From Streptomyces sp. 7-21 (GTDB taxonomy: Bacteria > Actinomycetota > Actinomycetes > Streptomycetales > Streptomycetaceae), in contig NZ_JAERRL010000002.1 in the NCBI RefSeq assembly GCF_016741785.1, positions 186,001-250,000 on the forward strand: DNA of 64,000 nt, given 5' to 3'. The translations under genes and the position numbers were made by a program. This document shows, piece by piece, positions 1 through 9,875 of this stretch (within the stretch, counting starts at the first letter, position 1; each line of letters opens with the position of its first letter). Under the pieces are notes generated by a model. That model did no database searches. It worked only from the letters and a program-made list of their open reading frames with translations, and was not told where the DNA came from.

Positions 1-435
1 GAGGAGCCGGTGGCCTGCGACGACCTCGACGGGCTGCGGTCGGTGCGCGAGCGGGTGGCGGCGGACGTGACGGCCGGCGAGTACGGCCAGGACGCGCGCT
101 ACTTCGACCGCATGCTGGCCGCCGGGGCCGTCGACTGCCTCCAGCTCGACGTGACCCGCTGCGGCTTCGGCGAGTGGCGGCGCGCCGCGGCCCTCGCGCA
201 GGAGCGCGGCACCGACGTCTCCGGGCACGGCGCCCCCAACCTCGCCGCCCACGTCGCCGCCGCCACGCCGGGGCTGCGCCACCTGGAGTGGTTCCGCGAC
301 CACGAGTACGCCGAGACGCTGCTGTTCGACGGCGCGCTGACGGTCCGCGACGGCGCGGTGCGGCCCGACCCGTCGGCGCCGGGGCACGGCCTGGCGCTCC
401 GCGAGGCCGACGCCGAGCCGTTCCGCGTCGCCTGA
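1..435 (+). CDS. Enolase-superfamily enzyme (mandelate racemase/muconate lactonizing type), C-terminal fragment
   Basis: The reading frame is open from the first base, so only the last 144 residues of a larger protein are present; the in-frame GTG at 10 is not the real start. The visible part looks like the second half of the TIM barrel of the enolase superfamily: a D-V-T-A-G-E-Y strand, L-Q-L-D-V-T-R-C-G-F with acidic ligand-type residues, G-H-G-A-P-N-L-A-A-H carrying the likely catalytic histidine, and an H-L-E-W-F-R-D-H segment near the end. Members abstract a proton alpha to a carboxylate with Mg2+; the substrate cannot be told from this fragment. It converges on the gene at 455-2323 with a 19-base gap. 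Confidence 0.75.
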   Translation, partial: EEPVACDDLDGLRSVRERVAADVTAGEYGQDARYFDRMLAAGAVDCLQLDVTRCGFGEWRRAAALAQERGTDVSGHGAPNLAAHVAAATPGLRHLEWFRDHEYAETLLFDGALTVRDGAVRPDPSAPGHGLALREADAEPFRVA

Positions 436-454
436 CGGCGCGTGCCCGGCCCGG

Positions 455-2323
455 TCACAGCCCCTGCTGGCGGGTGTACGCCGCGACCGTGTCCGTGATG
501 GCCCGCCGCTCGCGCCGCACGGCGCGCTCCAGCATCCGCGCGGCGCCCTCCGCGTCGCCGCGTGCCCGCAGCAGCGCCGACAGCGCGTGCGCGGCCCGCG
601 GATAGCCGGCCCCGGCCGCCGCCGCGAACCACGCCTCGGCCGCCTCCTCGTCGCCCCGCTCCCGCAGGCTGGCCGCCAGCAGGTGCATCCCCTCGGGGTC
701 CAGCGCCGCGGCCGCGCGCGCCAGCCAGGCCGCCGCGCCCTCGCGGTCCCCGTCCCGCCGCAGCCGCCGCGCCAGCTCGGTCATGGCCCGGGCGTGCCCC
801 GCCTCGGCCGCGCGCCGCAGCCACGTCTCGGGCCCCTCGTCCGTGCCGTCCCACCGGCCGGGGAGCCTGCCCAGCTGGTACATCGCCTCGACGTGCCCCG
901 CCTGCGCCGCCCGGCGGAACCAGTACCGGGCGCGCACCGCCGCGAACCCCGTGCCGAAGGCGTTGCGGCGGTGGTACGGGCTCTGCCGCAGATACTCCAG
1001 GCCCAGCTCGTACATGGCCGTGTCGCTCTCGGCGTCCGCCGCGCGCGCCAGCCACGCGTCGGCCCCGGCGAGATCGCCCCGCGCCCGCAGCAGCTCGGCC
1101 AGATCGCTCATGGCCCGGGTGTCACCGGCCTCCGCCAGCGGCAGCCACGCCGATTCCGCCACCCGGGGGTGACCGGACCGCCAGGCCGTCCGGCCGACCA
1201 GCCACCGCTCCTCGCCGTCCTTCGCCTGGTCCAGCGCCGTGTCCCACACCAGCTCCGGGACGTCGCGGGCGGGCGGCGCCTCGTCGACCAGGTAGTCGAA
1301 CGCCCGCCACACCGACTGCTCCAGGTCGCCGGGCACCAGCAGGCTCGCCGCGCCCAGCCGCTGCCGGACCGCCCACGCCCACGCCTCGTCCAGCGGCTCG
1401 GGCCGCAGCGTGGCCATGCCCGCGAGGTAGGTGACGTGCAGCAGGTCGAGCAGCCGCCGGGGCACGGGCGAGGCCAGACCGGTGCGCGCCAGGTCCACGG
1501 CCGCCGCCACCAGGGCGTGGCCGCGCGGGTGCCCGCCCTCCTCCGCCGGGATCCGGGCACTCCGCCACTCGCGCAGCAGCTCCGGGCCCGCCGCCAGGTA
1601 CTCGGACACGCCGAAGTCCCGGTGCGGCAGCGCCTGCGCCAGCAGCGGGTCGCCGGTCGCTTCGGCGCGCCGCCGCTCCTCGCTGGACCACTCGCGGCTG
1701 ACCAGCAGCGGCCGGGCGGCGTTGACCACCCGCATGCCCAGCGCCTCGCCGGACTCGCGCAGCTCGCGGTAGTACTGGGTGCGCAGCGTCGCCACCACGG
1801 GCACGCGCGTACCCGTGAGCCAGTCGAGCAGCACGGGGCTGAGCGCGTCAGGACCCAGGTGCGACTGAAGGTCGTCGAGCCACAGCAGCCACGCCACGTC
1901 CCGTTCGGCGTCGTGGAGTCCGGGCAGCTGGGTGAGGTCGGAACCCGGATCGGGCGCGAGCACCCGGTGGTCCGGCAGCACGTCGCGCACGGCTTCGAAC
2001 GCCGCGCGCGTCTTCCCCGCCGTGGACGGGCCGACGAGCAGCACCAGGCCGCCGTGGGCCGCCGACTCCCGTACCAGGCGGCGGAGTTCCCCGTCGATGT
2101 CGCGCGGCACGTACGCCGGCAGGCCGGTGCCGCCGGGCCCGGTCCTGGCGCGGTGCACCCCGGCGAGGAACGGGTCCCAGTCGCGGGCGGCGGGCAGGCC
2201 GGACAGCGCGCGCAGCGGATGGCGCCCGGTCTCCGGCAGCGTCAGCCACACGCCGCCGTGGATCTCCCCGGCCTGGACGACCGGGCCGCGGACGCCGTGG
2301 GCGGTGTTCTGCACCCGGCTCAT
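455..2323 (-). CDS. NLR-like NTPase with Sel1/TPR repeats and RHIM-like N-terminal motif
   Basis: A 622-residue protein. Residues 5-26 carry a glycine-spaced motif ending V-V-Q-A-G-E-I-H-G-G-V, resembling the RHIM/BASS amyloid-signalling motifs described on actinobacterial NLR-like proteins (my recall, not searched). A P-loop G-P-S-T-A-G-K-T is at about 98-105, followed by a hydrophobic Walker B strand W-L-L-W-L-D-D near 148 and a sensor-like V-V-A-T-L-R-T. From about residue 330 onward the protein is alpha-helical repeats of Sel1 type (W-L-R-R-A-A-E-A-G-H-A-R-A-M and similar, at least six). The domain order amyloid motif-NTPase-repeat superstructure is that of STAND immune or signalling switches. 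The ATG at 2323 is preferred because upstream codons lack conserved character. The DUF4913 gene ends 26 bases upstream on the same strand, so the two may be co-transcribed. Confidence 0.65.
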   Translation of the reverse strand: MSRVQNTAHGVRGPVVQAGEIHGGVWLTLPETGRHPLRALSGLPAARDWDPFLAGVHRARTGPGGTGLPAYVPRDIDGELRRLVRESAAHGGLVLLVGPSTAGKTRAAFEAVRDVLPDHRVLAPDPGSDLTQLPGLHDAERDVAWLLWLDDLQSHLGPDALSPVLLDWLTGTRVPVVATLRTQYYRELRESGEALGMRVVNAARPLLVSREWSSEERRRAEATGDPLLAQALPHRDFGVSEYLAAGPELLREWRSARIPAEEGGHPRGHALVAAAVDLARTGLASPVPRRLLDLLHVTYLAGMATLRPEPLDEAWAWAVRQRLGAASLLVPGDLEQSVWRAFDYLVDEAPPARDVPELVWDTALDQAKDGEERWLVGRTAWRSGHPRVAESAWLPLAEAGDTRAMSDLAELLRARGDLAGADAWLARAADAESDTAMYELGLEYLRQSPYHRRNAFGTGFAAVRARYWFRRAAQAGHVEAMYQLGRLPGRWDGTDEGPETWLRRAAEAGHARAMTELARRLRRDGDREGAAAWLARAAAALDPEGMHLLAASLRERGDEEAAEAWFAAAAGAGYPRAAHALSALLRARGDAEGAARMLERAVRRERRAITDTVAAYTRQQGL

Positions 2324-2349
2324 CCGGCGCGCCCGGTCCGCCGCCCCGG

Positions 2350-2736
2350 TCACCACTCGTCCTCGAAGTAGCCCTCGGGCGCGGGCGTCGAGGGCAGCGG
2401 GCTGCGGTCGACGTGCCGCTGGGGGGTGCAGTCGCGGAACGGCCCCTCGGGGGACAGCAGGATGGGCAGCTGGAGGTCGAGATGGTCGCGGTACCAGACC
2501 GCCATCCCGGTCCCCGGCTCCCACCGCAGCACCTCCCAGGCGTGCCACAGCGCAGTGAACCGCGAGACCGCCTCGGCATGCCGCCACCACTCGGCGCACC
2601 AGCGGACGTCCTCGGCGGAGCGCACGTACACCGGAAGGAAGCGGTAGACGACGAACTCCTCGACGTTTCTGAACACCGGCTCCGGCGCGGGCTCGTCCTC
2701 CCCGCCCCGCTGTCCCCGCACGCCGCCGTCCGCCAT
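2350..2736 (-). CDS. DUF4913 family protein
   Basis: A 128-residue protein (139 if an ATG at 2769 is used). The ATG at 2736 is preferred because GGGAGG lies about 5 bases upstream. After a disordered acidic N-terminus comes the conserved DUF4913 body: F-V-V-Y-R-F-L-P-V-Y-V-R, W-C-x-x-W-W-R-H-A-E-A, F-T-A-L-W-H-A-W-E, then G-T-G-M-A-V-W-Y-R-D-H-L-D, a tryptophan-rich pattern typical of this actinobacterial family, whose members often occur beside mobile or plasmid-transfer genes. Its biochemical role is unknown. It sits directly upstream of the NTPase gene. Confidence 0.65.
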   Translation of the reverse strand: MADGGVRGQRGGEDEPAPEPVFRNVEEFVVYRFLPVYVRSAEDVRWCAEWWRHAEAVSRFTALWHAWEVLRWEPGTGMAVWYRDHLDLQLPILLSPEGPFRDCTPQRHVDRSPLPSTPAPEGYFEDEW

Positions 2737-2880
2737 GCCGCCCTCCCGCACGGTCCGTCCCCCCGACATGCTCTCACGGGCACAACCGGGCCGCGGGGCG
2801 CGGCGCAGGCAGGCGCGGGCGCGGGACGGCCGGGGCCGCTCCGGGCCCCGGCCGCTTCGCCCGGGAGGCGGGCGCGGGCG

Positions 2881-2907
2881 GCGGCCTGGCCCGTCAGACC
2901 AGGCCGC
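2881..2907 (-). terminator. Hairpin at the stop codon of the SDR gene
   Basis: Nine-base inverted repeat GCGGCCTGG / CCAGGCCGC with a 9-base loop that contains the stop codon of the SDR gene on the minus strand. No T-run follows. It could act as a terminator or 3'-end stabiliser. Confidence 0.4.
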
Positions 2908-3637
2908 CCGCGGCGCGCAGGTTCTGGCCCGTGACCCACCCGCCGTCCGGCCCCACGAGGAACGCCACGACGCTGGCGATGTCGGCCGGCTGGCCGAGCC
3001 GCCCCAGCGGCGTCAGCCTGGCGACCTGGTCCAGTGCCTCGGGCGGGTTGACGGACCGGAGCAGGTCCGTGTCGGTCGCGCCGGGGGAGACGCTGTTCAC
3101 GGTGATGGCGCGCGGGCCCAGCTCCAGGGCGGCGGCCGCCGTGAGCTGCTCGAGCGCGCCCTTGCTGGCGACGTAGGGGCTGATGCCGGGGGCGGGGCGC
3201 ACGGTGTTCATCGTCGAGACGTTCACGATCCGCCCGCCGTCGCGCATGTGCCGGGCGGCGTAGCGGAGGGTGAGGAACGCGGCTCGCGCGTTCACGGCCA
3301 TCACGCGGTCGAAGTCCGCCGCCTCGGTCTCGGCCAGCGGGGCAGGGGAGAAGGGGACGGCGGCGTTGTTCACGAGGATGTCGAGGCCGCCGAGCCGTTC
3401 CTCGGCCTGTGCCATCAGCTGCTCGGCGGCCTCGGGTTCGGCCAGGTCGGCCCGCACGGCCCGGGCCCGGCCCGCCGTGGCGCGCGCCACCTCGTCGGCG
3501 CTGCCGGCGCCAGAGACGTAGGAGAAGACTACGTCCGCGCCGTCCCGGCACAGCCGCTCGACGATCGCCCGTCCGATCCCCCGCGACCCGCCGGTCACGA
3601 CGGCGGCCTTGCCCGCCAGGATCCCGCCCTCGCTCAC
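2894..3637 (-). CDS. Short-chain dehydrogenase/reductase (SDR)
   Basis: A 247-residue classical SDR. The dinucleotide-binding motif T-G-G-S-R-G-I-G is near the N-terminus, followed by N-N-A-A, a catalytic serine in N-V-S-T-M-N and the Y-V-A-S-K active-site pair, then the P-G-A-T-D-T-D substrate loop and a C-terminal G-Q-N-L-R-A-A-G-G. Such enzymes are cytosolic NAD(P)-dependent alcohol or keto reductases; the fold is close to FabG, but the usual C-terminal D-G-G is changed, so a fatty-acid role is not implied. Start GTG at 3637 has GGAGGTG about 5 bases upstream. The methyltransferase gene ends 190 bases upstream on the same strand. Confidence 0.85.
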   Translation of the reverse strand: MSEGGILAGKAAVVTGGSRGIGRAIVERLCRDGADVVFSYVSGAGSADEVARATAGRARAVRADLAEPEAAEQLMAQAEERLGGLDILVNNAAVPFSPAPLAETEAADFDRVMAVNARAAFLTLRYAARHMRDGGRIVNVSTMNTVRPAPGISPYVASKGALEQLTAAAALELGPRAITVNSVSPGATDTDLLRSVNPPEALDQVARLTPLGRLGQPADIASVVAFLVGPDGGWVTGQNLRAAGGLV

Positions 3638-3722
3638 GCGGCACCTCCGGTCCCGGGCAGCGACGGCGTGCGCCGGATGACGCGGGCAGCGGATGAGTCG
3701 GGGTGTATCACGGTCCCTCCCT

Positions 3723-3740
3723 CACAGCGTTCACAGCGTT
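3723..3740. repeat. 9-bp tandem direct repeat
   Basis: Two perfect copies of CACAGCGTT stand head to tail between the methyltransferase and the SDR gene, followed at 3758-3774 by a 7-bp stem (GGCGCTG / CAGCGCC, loop TGT). The pair could be an operator for the SDR gene, whose start lies about 90 bases away. No known regulator was matched. Confidence 0.35.
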
Positions 3741-3827
3741 GCTGGGTGCTTCCGGCTGGCGCTGTGTCAGCGCCGAGCCCGCCAACCGCTCAAGTGTGTC
3801 GCGGAGGTGAGCCCGCAAGGACGGGGG

Positions 3828-5036
3828 CTACGCCCGCAGGGGCTGCGCCAGCAGCATCATGCGGGCGCCCGCCACGCGCGTGAGGATGAGCGTGCAGGAG
3901 TTCGCTCCGGCCAGACGCAGCTTCGACCGGAGCTCCTCCGGGGTGATCGCGAAGCCGCGCTTCTTGATGGTGAGGGTGCCGACCCGGCGCTCGCGCAGCA
4001 GTGCGCGCAGGCGTTTGAGGTGAAACGGCAGGGCGTCGGTGATCTCGTAACCGGTGGCGAGCGGCGTCTCGCGCGGGCGGTCCGCCGTCACGTAGGCGAT
4101 CGACGGGTCCGCGAGCCGTCCGCCGAGGAGCCGGGCCGCCTCGGCGACCAGCCCGGCGCGGATCACGGCGCCGTCCGGCTCGTACAGGTAGCGGCCCAGC
4201 GGGCCCACTGGCGCGGCGGGGCCGGTGCCGGTCAGCGTGTGCGGGCCCGGCAGCAGCGTCGCGCGGCGCGGTCCGGACGGGCCGCCGCCGCCCGTGCCGA
4301 ACCACAGCACGGCCTCCTTCACGTCCCCGCCGGCCGAGACCCACTCCGCCTCGGCGCCCTGGGGCACGGCCTCGTGCGGCAGGCCCGGGGCGACCTTGAG
4401 CGCCGCGAGGGGCGCGCGTCTGGCAAGGGCCACGGCCCGGGACAGCGGCGGCGCGTACGCCTCCGGGTCGAAGACGCGGCCGCGCCCGCCCCGCCGCGCC
4501 GGATCCAGGAACACCGCGTCCCAGCCCGTCAGGTCGACGTCCGCCGCGTCCGCGCACCGCACGGTGACGCGGTCGGCCAGGCCGAGCGCCGCCGCGTTGG
4601 CCTCGGCGATGGCGCAGGTGAGCGGATCGCGGTCCACGGCCAGCACCTCGCAGCCCGCACGCGCCAGCGCCACGGCGTCGCCGCCGATCCCGCAGCACAG
4701 GTCGGCCACGCGCCGCGCGCCGAGGGCGGTCAGCCGGCTGGCCCGCCAGCCGGCGACGGAGCCGCGCGTGGCCTGCTCGACGCCGTCGGGCGTGAAGTAC
4801 ATGGACGCCGCGTCGCCACCGAACTTCGCCGCCGCCCGCTGCCGCAGCCGGGCCTGGGTGAGCGCGGCGGCCACCAGCGGTGCCGGGTGGTCGCGCCGCA
4901 GGCGGGTGGCGGCGGCCAGTTCCTCGCCGGGCGCGAGGTCCCTGAGGTCAGCCAGCAGGCGCTGCCCGCGCTCGGTCAGCAGGTCGCGGAACGCCTCGGC
5001 GGCGGGGGAGTCGTCAGATGCGGCCACACGGGTCAT
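3828..5036 (-). CDS. Class I SAM-dependent methyltransferase with THUMP-like C-terminal domain
   Basis: A 402-residue protein. The central Rossmann methyltransferase domain has the SAM motif D-L-C-C-G-I-G-G-D-A, an acidic D-R-D-P after strand 2, and D-A-V-F-L-D-P-A-R-R-G-G-R as the catalytic-loop region. The C-terminal part (about 300-402), with K-K-R-G-F-A-I-T-P-E-E-L, resembles the THUMP-like domain of actinobacterial RNA-methyltransferase relatives; the RNA target is unknown. ATG 5036 is chosen because upstream codons (to 5189) overlap the divergent deacetylase start and look non-coding; no strong Shine-Dalgarno is visible. Confidence 0.75.
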   Translation of the reverse strand: MTRVAASDDSPAAEAFRDLLTERGQRLLADLRDLAPGEELAAATRLRRDHPAPLVAAALTQARLRQRAAAKFGGDAASMYFTPDGVEQATRGSVAGWRASRLTALGARRVADLCCGIGGDAVALARAGCEVLAVDRDPLTCAIAEANAAALGLADRVTVRCADAADVDLTGWDAVFLDPARRGGRGRVFDPEAYAPPLSRAVALARRAPLAALKVAPGLPHEAVPQGAEAEWVSAGGDVKEAVLWFGTGGGGPSGPRRATLLPGPHTLTGTGPAAPVGPLGRYLYEPDGAVIRAGLVAEAARLLGGRLADPSIAYVTADRPRETPLATGYEITDALPFHLKRLRALLRERRVGTLTIKKRGFAITPEELRSKLRLAGANSCTLILTRVAGARMMLLAQPLRA

Positions 5037-5099
5037 TCTCGCGCGGCGACGGAGTGGCGTGCCGGGGGAGCGGGACGCCGGATGGAAGCATCCCACGCC

Positions 5100-6554
5100 A
5101 TGGAGATTATCGGACAAGTAGGACAAGATGCCTGTGCCGCTCGCCGGGACGCCGCGCCTCCCCCGTACCCCGCATCCCGTCCTCACCACGGCACCCGCCG
5201 TCCGCGTCGGCTCGTGGGCGTGTTCGCCGTCGCGTGCGCCGCCGCGGGGCTCCAGTCGCAGGCGATCGCCACCGGTCCGCCGGACGTCCCGTCATGGCGC
5301 CCGCCCCCGGCGGTCAGCCACGCGCCCGGCCCTCCCGGCGGTGCCCTCGCCGGTGCAGCGCCGCCCGCGGACCTTGGGGCCGCGAACCCGGTCACCATCC
5401 CGGCCGCTGCCTGGGGCACTGCCGGGAACCCTGCCCCGGTCACTGTCCCGGTCACTGCCCCGGTCACTGTCCCGGTCACCGCGGCGACCGGGCCGTGGCT
5501 GCGCGAGGCGGCGTGCGCGGTGCGCGCCTACGCGGAGCGGCTGGCGCCCGGCGGCAAGGCGCCCCAGGGCGACGGCGCCTGCGCCGCCGCGCCCGGGCTG
5601 CCCGCGGCGGCGGGCCCGCGCGCCGGGGTGACTCCGGCCCCCGCGCCGCAGGCGAATCCCGGCGCGGTGACTGGCCCGGTCACCGGCTCAGACGCGGGCG
5701 TCGACGGCGAGGGCGGCGCCCCGGCGCCCGGCGCCCCCCACGCCGCGGCAGGGCTCCCGCTCGGCGTGGCGCAGCGCGTGCAGGCGCAAAGCGCCGCCTA
5801 CGCGCTGAGCGCGTACGCCGAGCGCCTGGCGCACGCCGAACAAGCGCGCATCACCGCGGCGGGGACGTGGGGACTGCGCCAGGTCCCGCTCCGCCCTCCG
5901 CCGCCCCCCGCGCCCGAGGAGAAGCCCGGTCTCGTCGCCGAACCGGGCCAGCTGGCCGCCCCCGGCCTGCCACCCGTCCTCACGCGCGTCCCCACCGACG
6001 ACCCGGTCGTCTTCCTGACCATCGACGACGGCGCCGAGAAAGACCCCGAACTCCTGCGGATGCTGGACGAGCTGGACGTGCCCGCCACGGGCTTCCTCTC
6101 CGACTACCTGGCGCGCGAGGACTACGACTACTTCCGCCAGGCGCACGACCAGGGCGTGGATCTCCACAATCACACCCTGAACCACAACGAGATGCCCCGG
6201 CTGAGCTACGAGGAGCAGGAGCGCGAGATCTGCGGCCAGCAGGACCGGCTCGCCGCGGAGATCGGGGAGCGCCCGGAGCTGTTCCGGCCGCCCTACGGCG
6301 CCTACAACTACGACACGCTCCGCGCCGCCGCCGCGTGCGGCATCGAGGCCGTGCCGCTGTGGGCCGAGGAGGCGTTTCCCGACCGCATCGAATGGCGGCG
6401 CGCGGACCAGCGGTTCCATCCGGGCGACATCATCCTCACGCACTTCCGCGGCGAGGAGCACTGGGACGGCACGATGACGGACGTGCTCAGGCGGGTGATC
6501 GACGAGGTGACCCGGCAGGGTTTCGCGCTCGCGCGGCTCGACGACTATCTCTGA
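5100..6554 (+). CDS. Exported polysaccharide deacetylase (NodB domain)
   Basis: About 484 residues from ATG 5100 (ATG 5082 is an alternative in the same frame). Residues 34-60 form an R-R-P-R-R plus hydrophobic segment ending Q-A-I-A, a signal peptide or anchor. A long Ala/Pro/Gly linker follows, including V-T-V-P-V-T-A-P-V-T-V-P repeats encoded by a 12-base tandem repeat. The C-terminal NodB domain has T-I-D-D-G-A-E (motif 1), H-N-H-T-L-N-H (metal histidines), R-P-P-Y-G-A-Y-N and I-L-T-H-F. Family members de-N- or de-O-acetylate cell-wall polysaccharides with a divalent metal. It is transcribed divergently from the methyltransferase; its end lies 141 bases before the groES operators. Confidence 0.8.
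   Translation: MEIIGQVGQDACAARRDAAPPPYPASRPHHGTRRPRRLVGVFAVACAAAGLQSQAIATGPPDVPSWRPPPAVSHAPGPPGGALAGAAPPADLGAANPVTIPAAAWGTAGNPAPVTVPVTAPVTVPVTAATGPWLREAACAVRAYAERLAPGGKAPQGDGACAAAPGLPAAAGPRAGVTPAPAPQANPGAVTGPVTGSDAGVDGEGGAPAPGAPHAAAGLPLGVAQRVQAQSAAYALSAYAERLAHAEQARITAAGTWGLRQVPLRPPPPPAPEEKPGLVAEPGQLAAPGLPPVLTRVPTDDPVVFLTIDDGAEKDPELLRMLDELDVPATGFLSDYLAREDYDYFRQAHDQGVDLHNHTLNHNEMPRLSYEEQEREICGQQDRLAAEIGERPELFRPPYGAYNYDTLRAAAACGIEAVPLWAEEAFPDRIEWRRADQRFHPGDIILTHFRGEEHWDGTMTDVLRRVIDEVTRQGFALARLDDYL
5399..5480 (+). repeat. Coding 12-bp tandem repeat (CCGGTCACTG unit)
   Basis: Imperfect 12-base units of the form CCGGTCACTGYC are repeated in the linker of the deacetylase, encoding alternating Val-Thr and Val-Pro or Ala-Pro. 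A further dispersed CCGGTCAC copy occurs at about 5678. This is simple-repeat expansion within a cell-wall spacer. Confidence 0.6.
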
Positions 6555-6695
6555 GCCGGCTCTGGGACCCTTCCGGGGCATCCCCGGAAAACCGCTGGCG
6601 GCGGGCCTGGTGACGGGGCGGGAAACCGCTGCGGACCGCCGCTGATCCGCCGCTGGCAGCCGCCGCGCGGCGCCCCGGCGCGCGCCCCCGCCGCG

Positions 6696-6722
6696 CTGGC
6701 ACTCTGGTTGACTGAGTGCTAA
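6696..6722. promoter_or_regulatory. CIRCE operator 1 (HrcA site)
   Basis: CTGGCACTC, 9 bases, GAGTGCTAA. This is one mismatch pair away from the canonical CIRCE TTAGCACTC-N9-GAGTGCTAA. It is the binding site of the heat-labile repressor HrcA and overlaps the -35 box of the groES promoter. Confidence 0.93.
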
Positions 6723-6737
6723 CGAGGGGCCTAATCT
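6708..6737 (+). promoter_or_regulatory. groES promoter
   Basis: TTGACT (6708-6713) and TAATCT (6732-6737) are separated by 18 bases, a good vegetative-type promoter. CIRCE 1 covers the -35 element and CIRCE 2 covers the expected start site about 7 bases after the -10, so HrcA bound at both sites would block polymerase. Confidence 0.8.
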
Positions 6738-6742
6738 CGACG

Positions 6743-6769
6743 CTGGCACTCTCGATAGCCGAGTGCCAA
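6743..6769. promoter_or_regulatory. CIRCE operator 2 (HrcA site)
   Basis: CTGGCACTC, 9 bases, GAGTGCCAA, a second CIRCE element 20 bases after the first, just downstream of the groES -10 box and about 110 bases before the groES start codon. Confidence 0.93.
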
Positions 6770-6879
6770 CGTTACACGCGCGACGGGCGGATCCGGCACC
6801 CGCGACGACGGGTCCACCAGGTCGCCATCCATCCAGACAGACAAGACCCCGTGAGATCTCCGAAGGGGGAGGTCGGATC

Positions 6880-8935
<2,056 letters not shown>

Positions 8936-8989
8936 CCTCGCGTTACTCCGTCTGACGGCGTCACTGAGCGTCTGTCGGTGCCTGTTCAG

Positions 8990-9022
8990 CGACGGCGGCC
9001 CCGCGCGGCGGGGCCGCCGTCG
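8990..9022 (+). terminator. groESL1 terminator
   Basis: Perfect 14-bp stem CGACGGCGGCCCCG / CGGGGCCGCCGTCG with a 5-base loop, 54 bases after the groEL1 stop. It lacks a U-run, as is usual in this genus. Confidence 0.85.
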
Positions 9023-9056
9023 TCGTGCGTGTGCCCGGGCCGCCGCCTAACGCCGG

Positions 9057-9842
9057 TCAGTCCTCCGCCCGGCGGGGGCCGTAGCTGCGGCCGGCCCGCG
9101 CGGAGACGTTGCCGAGGACGCCGCGGGGCAGCAGCTTCGACGCGCCCAGCAGTATCTTGTAGCGGGCGCCCGGCACCGACACCTGCTTGTTCCGCGCCAG
9201 ATCGCGCAGGGCGGTGTCCACCACCCGGTCCGCGTTCAGCCACATCCAGCGCGGGATCCGGTCCGTCCGCATCCCCGCCCGCTCGTGGAACTCCGTCCGC
9301 ACAAAGCCCGGGCACAGCGCCATCAGCCGCACTCCGCTGCCCGCCAGGTCCCGCGCCGCGCCCATCGTGAACTGCACCACCCACGCCTTCGACGCCCCGT
9401 AGGTGCCGCGCGGCACGAACGCGGCGACCGAGGCCACGTTCACCACCTGCCCCCGCCCCCGGCGCCGCATCCCGGGGACGGCGGCCGAGGTCAGGCGGAG
9501 CACCGCCTCGCAGTGCACCTTGATCATCCGCAGCTCATCCGCCAGCGGGACGTTCAGGTAGCGGCCCTTCAGGCCGAAGCCCGCGTTGTTGATGAGCGTC
9601 TCGACGGGCCGGGTGGCGTCGGCCAGCCGTGCCTCGACGGCCGCGATGCCCTCTTCCTCGGCGAGGTCGGCCGTGAGCACCTCCGCCTCGATGCCGTGCC
9701 GGTCGTGCAGGTCGGCGGCCTGGCGCCGCAGCGCGTCCGTGTTCCTGGCGACCAGCACCAGGTCGTGGCGGTCGCGTGCCAGCCGCTGGGCGAACGCGGC
9801 GCCGATCCCGGCCGTGGATCCCGTCACCAAAGCTGTCGTCAT
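9057..9842 (-). CDS. Short-chain dehydrogenase/reductase
   Basis: A 261-residue classical SDR of the DltE-like type: T-G-S-T-A-G-I-G cofactor loop, A-R-N-T for NADP preference, I-N-N-A-G-F-G-L, N-V-A-S-V catalytic serine, Y-G-A-S-K, and a C-P-G-F-V-R-T loop. The C-terminus is basic (K-I-L-L-G-A-S-K, A-R-A-G-R-S-Y). The substrate is unknown. ATG 9842 has no clear ribosome-binding site. It converges with groEL1 and lies 33 bases downstream of whiD on the same strand, so it may be in the whiD transcript. Confidence 0.85.
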   Translation of the reverse strand: MTTALVTGSTAGIGAAFAQRLARDRHDLVLVARNTDALRRQAADLHDRHGIEAEVLTADLAEEEGIAAVEARLADATRPVETLINNAGFGLKGRYLNVPLADELRMIKVHCEAVLRLTSAAVPGMRRRGRGQVVNVASVAAFVPRGTYGASKAWVVQFTMGAARDLAGSGVRLMALCPGFVRTEFHERAGMRTDRIPRWMWLNADRVVDTALRDLARNKQVSVPGARYKILLGASKLLPRGVLGNVSARAGRSYGPRRAED

Positions 9843-9875
9843 GCGACGACGGTAGGCCGAGGACGCCGCGGACCG

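Noticed and set aside
99..1055. Long minus-strand open frame antisense to the enolase fragment and the NTPase 3' end
   Set aside because: Arg/Gly/Ala-rich shadow of the GC-rich coding strands with no recognisable motif.
587..2371. 594-codon plus-strand frame opposite the NTPase gene
   Set aside because: Composition of Arg, Gln, Pro, His typical of an antisense frame; the minus-strand product has P-loop and Sel1 motifs.
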